This document shows positions 1-6,048 of a stretch of DNA of 6,048 nucleotides, piece after piece. The stretch is from an uncultured Selenomonadales bacterium. Its GTDB lineage: Bacteria > Bacillota > Negativicutes > Selenomonadales > Selenomonadaceae. How positions within the stretch are numbered: position 1 is the first letter of the stretch; every line of letters starts with the position of its first letter. Position numbers and translations under genes: made by a program. The notes beneath the pieces are model-generated. The model worked only from the letters and a program-made list of their open reading frames with translations. It had not been told where the DNA came from and searched no databases. The stretch is taken from NCBI GenBank assembly GCA_946403735.1, contig CAMJAZ010000116.1:1-6048 (forward strand). Direction: 5' to 3'.

Positions 1-638
1 ATCATGAAGTAACGAAAATGACAGGCGCGGTTAAAATGTTCCCTCTTGCCATTCCGAAAGAAAAGTTACGTGGAAATGTCGCCTACCTTACAGCTTGCGC
101 GTTGGCAGTTGCGGCTTTCAACAATTCCAATCGCGCTGTCATCATGTGTACCCATTACGGCAGAAGTGACAGTTTGTCTTTGTCATCGGTAGGAATTTTC
201 TTGAATCGCTATCCAGTTTTTCTTATTAAGGAAGACGACGATACGCCCGAAACGCTCATCGCCAAAGTGCAAGAGCAAGTAAGTTTTGCCGACGCGCACA
301 TAAATTATTCCTACTTCAAAGGCAACCTTGAAAATCAAGAACGACTTGTAAGATTTATTTATCACAAAGACATTACAAAAATAGGTGACTTTGAAAAGTT
401 GATAAAAAAATGGATGATGCTTGACAGTAATAACTCCGCCATAACAGACAGCCTTTTCGGCGTAAGCGTTTTTGACAACAGCACGGCAGATTCAAAATTT
501 AACTTTTTCGGCGAAAACGCGGACAAATATTTTATTTTCCTTGTGCGCTATGCGGGTAATGCCTACGACGAAGCCAGTATGTTGAAATTTAGAGATTTGT
601 ATTTCGACGCGGCGAAATATCTTGCGGGTGAAAAATGA
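1..638 (+). CDS. NRPS-like protein, C-terminal part of a condensation domain (5' end outside window)
   Basis: This is the 3' end of a gene that starts upstream of the window. The reading frame is open from base 3 with no stop before TGA at 636-638. The first visible residues (HEVTK) match residues 789-793 of the next gene, so the ATG at 18 is an internal methionine and not a start. About 211 residues are visible. They align along their whole length with residues 789-987 of the downstream A-PCP-C protein, apart from a 12-residue insertion in the segment SVFDNSTADS to DKYFIF. Conserved condensation-fold features include a THYGR strand and an SVGxF turn equivalent to the NRPS GxFxNT region. The HHxxxDG catalytic motif would lie upstream and cannot be seen. 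Its stop is next to or overlaps the start of the next gene, so the two are surely co-transcribed. By homology the full protein is probably also an adenylation-carrier-condensation enzyme, but only the condensation C-terminal half is supported here. Confidence 0.85.
   Translation, partial: HEVTKMTGAVKMFPLAIPKEKLRGNVAYLTACALAVAAFNNSNRAVIMCTHYGRSDSLSLSSVGIFLNRYPVFLIKEDDDTPETLIAKVQEQVSFADAHINYSYFKGNLENQERLVRFIYHKDITKIGDFEKLIKKWMMLDSNNSAITDSLFGVSVFDNSTADSKFNFFGENADKYFIFLVRYAGNAYDEASMLKFRDLYFDAAKYLAGEK
1..638 (+). repeat. Tandem paralogous repeat, copy 1 (condensation-domain 3' end)
   Basis: Bases 1-55 are identical to 2997-3051, and bases 1-200 differ from 2997-3196 at 22 positions by my count (about 89% identity). 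Similarity then falls, but protein-level alignment continues to the stop codon, with a 36-base insertion in this copy. The copy begins left of the window, so the true left end of the duplication is not visible. Confidence 0.9.
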
Positions 639-643
639 GTATG
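627..643 (+). promoter_or_regulatory. Ribosome binding site and coupled start of the A-PCP-C gene
   Basis: GGTGA at 627-631 matches the 3' side of the Shine-Dalgarno consensus. It lies only 3 bases before the ATG at 635 but 9 bases before the in-frame ATG at 641. The spacing favours 641 as the working start, placed two bases after the upstream TGA. The 635 ATG gives the ATGA overlap also seen at 3595. Either way, translation of the two genes is probably coupled. Confidence 0.45.
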
Positions 644-3598
644 GACATTAAAAAAATTTTAGAAGTATCGACAGGCGAAAAATTTAAATACGACACAACT
701 AAAACGTGGCTTGACTTGTTCAAAGTTCAAGTTGCAAAAACGCCTGAAAAAATTGCAGTTGCCGATGAAAATTCTGCTTTAAGCTACATGGAACTTGACG
801 AACTTTCAGACAAAGTTGCGGCGTGGCTGATTAAAAACGGCGCAGAGGAAAATCAATTCGTCGCAATTCGTATGGGCAGAGTCAAAGAATTTATGGCGGC
901 AGTTATCGGTATTTGGAAAATCGGCGCGGCGTATATGCCGATTGATTTGGATTATCCCGAAGAGCGCATTTCTTATATGCTTGAGGATTCCGAATCAAAA
1001 ATTACAATCACCGAAAAAATTTTCTCCGAGATTGAAAAAATTTCCTCGCCGTCTAGAAATTACAAAACGTCGCCAGAAAATTTGGCGTATATGATTTACA
1101 CTTCTGGCACGACTGGCAAGCCCAAAGGCGTTATGATTCAACATAAAGCGCTTTTAAATTTTGTCCACTTTATAAAAAATCGTTGGGCGTTGACTGAAAA
1201 CAGCCGTATTGCTTGCCATTCAAATTTTGCCTTCGATGCGTCAGTTGAAGACTTGTACCCAGTCTTGATGACTGGCGGAACACTTTTTATTGTTCCTGAA
1301 CTTGCGCGCCATGATATTTTTGAAATGCAGAAATTTATAGAAAAAAATAAAATCAACGGCGGCGGCTATACAACACGTTTCGGACAAATACTTGCCTCAA
1401 AAGAAATGCTTGACCTTGATTATATTTGTTTGGGCGGCGAGGCAATGACACAAGTCCCCAACGTCAGTGGAAAAATTTTCAATGCTTACGGACCGACCGA
1501 ATTTACCGTCGACGCCACTTATTTTGAGTTGGAGAAAGGCAAGACTTATAATCCGATTCCAATCGGCAGACCGCTTTATAACTGCGCGGCGTTTATCGTT
1601 GACAAAGAAACTAAAACCAAACTTCTGCCGCTCGGTGAAATTGGCGAACTTTGCCTTGCCGGTCCGCAAATTGCGGCAGGTTATTGGAAACGTCCCGAAC
1701 TGACTGCGGAAAAATTTAATGAAATAGAAGTCGGCAACGAAAAAGTCAAAGTCTATCACACGGGCGACCTTGCCAAATATAATAATGACGGCTTTTTGGA
1801 ATTTTACGGGCGCATTGATTTTCAAGTTAAAATTCGCGGTTATCGCGTTGAACTTCCGGAGATTGAAGAAATAATTCGTCGCTTTGAAGGAATAAAAGAT
1901 ACGGTCGTGGTTGCCCTTGATAAAAAATCTGGCGGAAAATATATTGTTGCCTATGTAGTCAGCGATAAAAAAGTTGACATTGCAGCCTTGCATAATTTTA
2001 TTGCGAAGACAAAGCCGTCTTATATGATTCCGTCTTTTACCGTTCAGATTGATAAAATTCCGCTCAATCAAAATCAGAAAGTTGACAAAAAGCAACTGCC
2101 TATTCCCAAACGCAATTTGGAAGATTATGAACAACCAACGACTCAAACTGAAAAATTTATTTGTGAAAAAATGGCGCGTGCTCTTGATTTGGAAATTGTC
2201 GGAGTCAATGACGATTTTTTCCAAATGGGCGGCGATTCGCTTACTACCATAATGTTGATTACCGAATGCGATAATCCTGGCGTGAACATTTCCTCGATTT
2301 ATCAATATCGGACACCGCGAAATTTGGCGGCTTACTGCGATAGTCTCGACAGTGTCGAAGATATTCAAGCGCAAAATTCTGACGCAATGAAAAAACCGCA
2401 TTCTCTTAATTTATCTCAAAAAATGTATTTGGAAATGTTCAAGGCAAATCCCGACGCCTTGTACAACAACATACCTTGCTTTTTCAAATTGAATGACGAC
2501 ATAGACTTGGAGAAAATGAAAAACGCCGTTAATAAAGTTATGGCTCATCACCCCGCGCTGAAAACAAAATTGATTGAGGACGAAAGCGGCGAATATCGGC
2601 AAGTTTACGATGAAAAACTTTTCAAGCCGATTGAAATTACAAATTTGTCGGACGCTGAATTTGAAGACTTGAAAAGTAAATTGGTTAAACCGTTTGCAAT
2701 GACGGGCGGAAATTTTTGGCGCGGCGAAATTTATTGCACGCCTTCAGCAAAATATTTGTTTTTGGATTTTCATCACATCATCAGCGACGGATTTTCGGTG
2801 CTGTTAATTCTAAATGAACTTTTTGCTTGCTATCAAGACGCGAATTATAATTTGCCTCCAGATTTTTATTTTTATCTGCTAGAAGCGCCAGAACGTGAAA
2901 AAGGTACAAAAGCTTATGAGGAAGCGGCGGCATATTGTGAAAAAATCTTTCGCGGTGAAAATTCTTTGAGTGAAGAAGAAATGCCACTCAAGCCAGATCA
3001 TGAAGTAACGAAAATGACAGGCGCGGTTAAAATGTTCCCTCTTGCCATTCCCAAAGAAAAGTTGCGTGGAAATGTCGCCTATCTCACAGCCTGTGCAATG
3101 GCGGTTGCGGCTTTCAACAATTCCAATCGCGCGGTTGTTCGGTTCACCCATTACGGCAGAAGTGACAGTTTGTCGCTGTCATCAGTCGGACTTTTCGCGG
3201 GAACTTACCCAATGTTGCTTGTGAAAGAAGAAGGCGACACTCCCGAAAAACTTATCGCCAAAGTTCAAGAGCAGGTTAATTTTGTTGAGGCGCATATAAA
3301 TTACCCGTACTTTGAAGGAAATATTTCAAATTTGGATCGCGTCGTACGTTTCATTTACCACAAAGATATTACGAGTTTGGGCGACTTTGAAAAATTGATA
3401 CAGGAATCAATCGACCTTGACACAAACAATTCCGCCGCGACGGACAGCCTTTTTGGTGCCAGTGTTCTTGATGAAAGTAAACTCGAAAATTTAATTTTCT
3501 TGGAACGTTACGCGGGAAATTGTTACAACGAAGAAAGCGAAGAAAAATTCCGCAAACTGTTTATTGAGTCGGCGGAATATCTTGCAGGCATTAAATGA
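635..3598 (+). CDS. Single-module NRPS-like synthetase: adenylation - carrier protein - condensation
   Basis: A complete 987-residue cytoplasmic enzyme that should activate an amino acid as its adenylate, tether it to a phosphopantetheinylated carrier domain, and pass it on through a condensation domain. The adenylation domain (about 25-500) carries the core motifs: AAYMPID near 98, the phosphate loop TSGTTGKPKG at 156-165, FDAS at 200-203 with Asp201, NAYGPTE at 283-289, YHTGDL at 374-379, GRIDFQVKIRGYR at 392-404, and NQKVDK with the catalytic Lys482. The carrier domain (about 505-585) has MGGDSL with the attachment Ser535. The condensation domain (about 590-987) starts at SLNLSQ and has an intact HHIISDG at 713-719. 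At about 400 residues it is a little short for the family. No thioesterase, reductase or N-terminal condensation domain is present, which suggests a starter or stand-alone module ending in condensation. ATG at 635 overlaps the previous stop (ATGA). ATG at 641 has better spacing from GGTGA at 627-631 and could be the true start (985 residues). It overlaps the MATE gene by ATGA. The product is unknown. Confidence 0.95.
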   Translation: MSMDIKKILEVSTGEKFKYDTTKTWLDLFKVQVAKTPEKIAVADENSALSYMELDELSDKVAAWLIKNGAEENQFVAIRMGRVKEFMAAVIGIWKIGAAYMPIDLDYPEERISYMLEDSESKITITEKIFSEIEKISSPSRNYKTSPENLAYMIYTSGTTGKPKGVMIQHKALLNFVHFIKNRWALTENSRIACHSNFAFDASVEDLYPVLMTGGTLFIVPELARHDIFEMQKFIEKNKINGGGYTTRFGQILASKEMLDLDYICLGGEAMTQVPNVSGKIFNAYGPTEFTVDATYFELEKGKTYNPIPIGRPLYNCAAFIVDKETKTKLLPLGEIGELCLAGPQIAAGYWKRPELTAEKFNEIEVGNEKVKVYHTGDLAKYNNDGFLEFYGRIDFQVKIRGYRVELPEIEEIIRRFEGIKDTVVVALDKKSGGKYIVAYVVSDKKVDIAALHNFIAKTKPSYMIPSFTVQIDKIPLNQNQKVDKKQLPIPKRNLEDYEQPTTQTEKFICEKMARALDLEIVGVNDDFFQMGGDSLTTIMLITECDNPGVNISSIYQYRTPRNLAAYCDSLDSVEDIQAQNSDAMKKPHSLNLSQKMYLEMFKANPDALYNNIPCFFKLNDDIDLEKMKNAVNKVMAHHPALKTKLIEDESGEYRQVYDEKLFKPIEITNLSDAEFEDLKSKLVKPFAMTGGNFWRGEIYCTPSAKYLFLDFHHIISDGFSVLLILNELFACYQDANYNLPPDFYFYLLEAPEREKGTKAYEEAAAYCEKIFRGENSLSEEEMPLKPDHEVTKMTGAVKMFPLAIPKEKLRGNVAYLTACAMAVAAFNNSNRAVVRFTHYGRSDSLSLSSVGLFAGTYPMLLVKEEGDTPEKLIAKVQEQVNFVEAHINYPYFEGNISNLDRVVRFIYHKDITSLGDFEKLIQESIDLDTNNSAATDSLFGASVLDESKLENLIFLERYAGNCYNEESEEKFRKLFIESAEYLAGIK
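2997..3598 (+). repeat. Tandem paralogous repeat, copy 2 (condensation-domain 3' end)
   Basis: The second copy of the sequence at 1-638, forming codons ~789-987 of the A-PCP-C gene. Homology runs through the end of the gene, including the ATATCTTGC and ATGA bases around each stop codon. This indicates duplication of whole genes in tandem rather than of a domain inside one gene. Confidence 0.9.
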
Positions 3599-5346
3599 AA
3601 CAAACTTTTATCTCAAGTTATATAAATCGGATGTTGCCGTCAATAATCTTGAGCCAAATTGTAATGTCAATCTGCGAAGTAATTGACACGGCATTAACTG
3701 GACTTTTTCTTAGCGCACAAGCAGTAGCGGCGGAAGGAATGGTCACGCCTGTAATTTTAATCGGGCTTGCAGTTGCCAGTATCATGTCCGCAGGAAATTC
3801 AACAATATGCAGTAACGAATCGGGAAAAGGAAACATTGACGAAATTAACCGCGTGTTTTCTACGACGCTTGCGGTATCAGTTGGATTTACCACAGCTTGT
3901 ACAGTTTTGGTTTTGATGTTCGCGTCACCTGTATGTCAAAGTTTAGGCTTGACGCCGAACACGGAACTTTTTATTTTAACCAAAGATTATATGCTGGGCT
4001 ACCTGCCAGTCTTGCCGATAATTGCCGTAATTGTGACGTTGCCCGCAATTCTGCAGATTGAAGGCGACAACAAAACAAACGTTGCGGCGGTGCTGATAGT
4101 TTTTGTTTTGGACATTGTCTTCGACCTGCTGAATATTTTTGTATTGCAAGGCGGAGTAATGGGAATGGCGCTGGCAACCACTTTCAGCTACTACATAGCG
4201 GGAATTTTGGTACTGGTTAGATTTTTCGGAAAAAAGCGCACAATTCAATTTTCATTAAAGTTTGTGGAACTTCACCGTGTCAAAAAAATTTTATCCTACG
4301 GCACGCCCTATTTTTTTAATGCGCTGTGTCTGGCTCTGACGACTGGCGCGTTGAACGCCGCATTTTTGCAATTCGGATCGGCAATATATGTAGCCGCGTT
4401 TACTATTGTTGCTAAAATCGGAGAAATTCTTGTTTGTTTTGCGCAGGGCATTGGCGAAATGACGGCAACGGTTACGGGAATTACAAACGGCGAAGAGGAT
4501 AGAGACGGGCTGAAAGAAATTTTGCAGATTATGTTCCGCAAATCTATAACGATAAATTTAATTTTAATTGTCGTAACTTGCGCCGTGTCATCTTGGATAG
4601 TTCAAATTTTTACCGATGATGCCGAACTTATCGCCTTAAGTTCATTTGGATTGCAAATATTTTCGACGCAATTTATTTTCCGAAGTCTGATTTTGTGTTA
4701 CGTTGGCTACCTGCGCGGATTAACAAATTTTATGGCGGGCAACGTAATTTTAACGGTGCTGACAATTTGCGTGGCGGTTTTTGCGTTGAAGGCGCCTTTG
4801 ACTTTCGGAGTGGATGCGATTTGGTACAGCTATTCCGCCGCCGTAACTGCGACATTGCTTTTTATAATTGTTTATGTAACATACGCGACAAAAAAAAATC
4901 CCTTCGATTGGGAAAATTTAATTTTGAAGTCGGACTCATATGGCATCGCGAAAGAAAATTTTCTTGAATGGGAAATTGGCGACATTGAAAAACTTTGCAG
5001 TTGCTGTGAGTCGGCGGCAAATTTTGTAAAGGCGCATGGCGGCAACGAACGACAGATTTATTTGTACCCGCTTTTCATTGAAGAGTTGGGAAAAAATATT
5101 TTGTCATGGGCTTTTCGCGACGGCAAGGAACATCGATTGACGGTTAAAATTATGTATGGTGCGGATGGATTTAAGTTGCGATTCAGAGACGACGGCATAC
5201 AGTTTGACCCCGCTGAATATTATCGTATTCATAAAGGCGAAAATCCAACAGAAAATTTTGGTATTCGTATGGTTTTTGACATGAACCCCGAAGTAACTTA
5301 TTTGAACACAATGAACTTGAACAACTTGATTGTTAAGGTGAAATAA
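3595..5346 (+). CDS. MATE-family efflux transporter fused to a C-terminal HATPase (anti-sigma/kinase-like) domain
   Basis: A 583-residue inner-membrane protein. Residues 1-430 look like a multidrug and toxin extrusion (MATE) transporter. About twelve hydrophobic segments can be marked by eye (near 12-35, 45-68, 88-112, 133-155, 161-184, 188-211, 235-257, 262-285, 317-338, 345-371, 381-398, 408-430), with the usual N-terminal stretch MLPSIILSQIV and VIDTALTGLF. Such proteins export small cationic or amphipathic compounds in exchange for Na+ or H+. Residues ~455-583 are soluble and resemble the GHKL ATPase fold of RsbW/SpoIIAB-type anti-sigma factors. They have an N-box-like EELGKN (496-501), a G1-like RDDGIQFDP (531-539), a G2-like NFGIRMV (554-560) and a final NNLIVKV strand. 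A plain MATE protein is about 450 residues, so the tail is an added domain. The start overlaps the upstream stop as ATGA, with a weak AGG six bases before it, indicating coupling to the synthetase. It likely exports the synthetase product. The role of the ATPase domain (sensing, regulation, partner switching) is unknown. Confidence 0.9.
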   Translation: MKQTFISSYINRMLPSIILSQIVMSICEVIDTALTGLFLSAQAVAAEGMVTPVILIGLAVASIMSAGNSTICSNESGKGNIDEINRVFSTTLAVSVGFTTACTVLVLMFASPVCQSLGLTPNTELFILTKDYMLGYLPVLPIIAVIVTLPAILQIEGDNKTNVAAVLIVFVLDIVFDLLNIFVLQGGVMGMALATTFSYYIAGILVLVRFFGKKRTIQFSLKFVELHRVKKILSYGTPYFFNALCLALTTGALNAAFLQFGSAIYVAAFTIVAKIGEILVCFAQGIGEMTATVTGITNGEEDRDGLKEILQIMFRKSITINLILIVVTCAVSSWIVQIFTDDAELIALSSFGLQIFSTQFIFRSLILCYVGYLRGLTNFMAGNVILTVLTICVAVFALKAPLTFGVDAIWYSYSAAVTATLLFIIVYVTYATKKNPFDWENLILKSDSYGIAKENFLEWEIGDIEKLCSCCESAANFVKAHGGNERQIYLYPLFIEELGKNILSWAFRDGKEHRLTVKIMYGADGFKLRFRDDGIQFDPAEYYRIHKGENPTENFGIRMVFDMNPEVTYLNTMNLNNLIVKVK

Positions 5347-5369
5347 TACCAAAAATTAACCTTAATCTA
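5347..5369. other. Short convergent intergenic gap
   Basis: Only 23 bases separate the stop of the transporter gene from the stop of the minus-strand acyltransferase-like gene. The gap is AT-rich and contains the small palindrome ATTAACCTTAAT, whose two-base centre is too short for a normal hairpin loop. No convincing rho-independent terminator is visible for either strand, so the two transcripts may overlap at their 3' ends. Confidence 0.6.
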
Positions 5370-6048
5370 TCAGCATAATTCTGACTGCTGGAAACATTTT
5401 AAAAGATTTTCCACGTAAATTTTATTTTCAAATGGCTGTGTAATTCTAAAAATAATTCTTTCGCCCAAAGTAATTGCGTACACCATAAAAGGATATGTCG
5501 CGGGAATATTTGGGTAAAAAAATTCCGTGTATTCCGCTACATCGTCAGCAAGCACTTTGCCCATATAATTTGCAAAAATATCCGTCTGCACTTTGTAAGA
5601 TTTAATCAATTCAAAGCGCTCGGCGGAATTTTTTTTGGAAAAAATTCCCCCAATTTTATTTGTAAACGCCGCCAAATTTTCATATGTACATTGGTCGGAA
5701 AAATCAGCCTTGATTTTTTTCCAGTTTTCGTCAGACAATTCGCCCATAAGAAAACGCGGCTCAAAGTTTAAGAAAATGTGCGGTATGCTTGCATTTTGAA
5801 AAGTATTCGGCACTTTCAGCGGTGTTCTTGTACTTACGGGACTGCGCACGCTTATAATTTTTTCGTTGTCGGGGTGCGCCGCTTGAACAGCCTGTGCCAC
5901 TAAAAAAGATAAGGCAATTTGTGCAGAAATACGATTTTTTTTGCAGAAATTGTTAAATTTTTTTGTCGGTATCTCAATGAAATTTTCGTAAGTCTTGCCG
6001 CCTTCTGCAGAATTTAATTCTGGCGGCACAAAATGATTTTCAACCGCA
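5370..6048 (-). CDS. Condensation/acyltransferase-like (CAT superfamily) protein, C-terminal part (5' end outside window)
   Basis: The frame runs from the right window edge to TGA at 5370-5372, giving about 225 visible residues. A GTG at 6027-6029 could be read as a start, but the frame stays open upstream of it (AVENHF before VPPEL) and no ribosome site is evident, so I treat the gene as truncated by the window. The visible part resembles the C-terminal half of chloramphenicol-acetyltransferase-like enzymes (condensation domains, alcohol acetyltransferases, Pap-type acyltransferases). It has a hydrophobic helix ISAQIALSFLVAQAV, a strand and loop SVRSPVSTRTPLKVP followed by FQNASIPHIFL, and a later FANYMGKV comparable to the SNxGxx strand of that superfamily. 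It ends in a long hydrophobic strand region and a helix. The HHxxxDG motif expected in an active member would lie outside the window, so activity cannot be judged. It is convergent with the transporter gene and clearly not a recent copy of the condensation domains at 1-638 and 635-3598. Acylation or transfer onto the NRPS product is a plausible but unproven role. Confidence 0.65.
   Translation of the reverse strand, partial: AVENHFVPPELNSAEGGKTYENFIEIPTKKFNNFCKKNRISAQIALSFLVAQAVQAAHPDNEKIISVRSPVSTRTPLKVPNTFQNASIPHIFLNFEPRFLMGELSDENWKKIKADFSDQCTYENLAAFTNKIGGIFSKKNSAERFELIKSYKVQTDIFANYMGKVLADDVAEYTEFFYPNIPATYPFMVYAITLGERIIFRITQPFENKIYVENLLKCFQQSELC

Noticed and set aside
18..20. ATG at base 18 as the start of a 206-residue stand-alone gene
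   Set aside because: The frame stays open to the window edge, and the codons before this ATG match the paralogue exactly, so it is an internal methionine of a longer protein.
1397..2401. A 334-codon open frame on the minus strand, antisense to the synthetase
   Set aside because: The plus strand here encodes unmistakable adenylation and carrier motifs (NAYGPTE, YHTGDL, GGDSL). The antisense product is a low-complexity F/I/N/R-rich sequence with no recognisable domain, as expected of a shadow frame.
3971..4248. Several overlapping minus-strand open frames inside the transporter gene
   Set aside because: They overlap one another in different frames and lie opposite continuous transmembrane coding sequence. 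None has a recognisable motif.
5355..5366. ATTAACCTTAAT palindrome as an operator or terminator
   Set aside because: It is short and AT-only apart from its centre, and lies between two gene ends, where an operator is unlikely. The two-base centre cannot form a loop, and chance occurrence is likely in AT-rich DNA.
5371..5390. CAGCA...TGCTG inverted repeat as a terminator
   Set aside because: The stem is only 5 base pairs with a 10-base loop and no following T-run on either side. It also lies within the last codons of the minus-strand gene.
6027..6029. GTG as the start codon of the minus-strand gene
   Set aside because: The frame continues upstream to the window edge without a stop. No Shine-Dalgarno sequence is evident, and a half-length CAT-fold protein would lack its catalytic motif.

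Overview
The window is a compact, moderately AT-rich stretch of bacterial chromosome, coding almost end to end. It holds part of a nonribosomal-peptide-synthetase-like (NRPS-like) locus: three genes on the plus strand that are packed closely enough to be translationally coupled, and one convergent gene on the minus strand. Both outer genes run off the window. Short-spaced stop/start junctions, Shine-Dalgarno-like sequence and many AAAAATT/GGCGG-type codon runs point to a low-to-mid-GC anaerobe. A Firmicute such as a gut or rumen Negativicutes or Clostridia member is my guess, but no rRNA or marker gene is present, so the taxonomy is weak.

Layout. (1) Positions 1-638 hold the C-terminal part of a condensation-domain protein that begins upstream of the window. 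(2) Positions 635-3598 hold a complete single-module NRPS-like protein with the order adenylation, carrier protein, condensation. Its last ~199 residues are a close paralogue of gene 1, so gene 1 is probably the end of a tandem copy of the same kind of enzyme. (3) Positions 3595-5346 hold a 12-helix MATE-type exporter with an anti-sigma/histidine-kinase-like ATPase domain fused to its C-terminus. (4) After a gap of only 23 bases, positions 5370-6048 on the minus strand hold the C-terminal part of a protein that resembles the condensation/acetyltransferase (CAT-like) superfamily.

How the genes may work together (inference). The adenylation domain would activate an amino acid and load it on the carrier serine. 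The terminal condensation domain would then transfer or condense it without any thioesterase or reductase. The tandem paralogue would supply a second residue or a variant product. The MATE protein would export the product, and its ATPase tail could tie export to a phosphorylation or partner-switching regulator. The convergent acyltransferase-like protein could modify the product. The most unusual features are the MATE-ATPase fusion and the tandem A-PCP-C genes whose condensation domains show a mosaic pattern of conservation.

No promoter, RNA gene, CRISPR array, mobile element or convincing terminator was seen.
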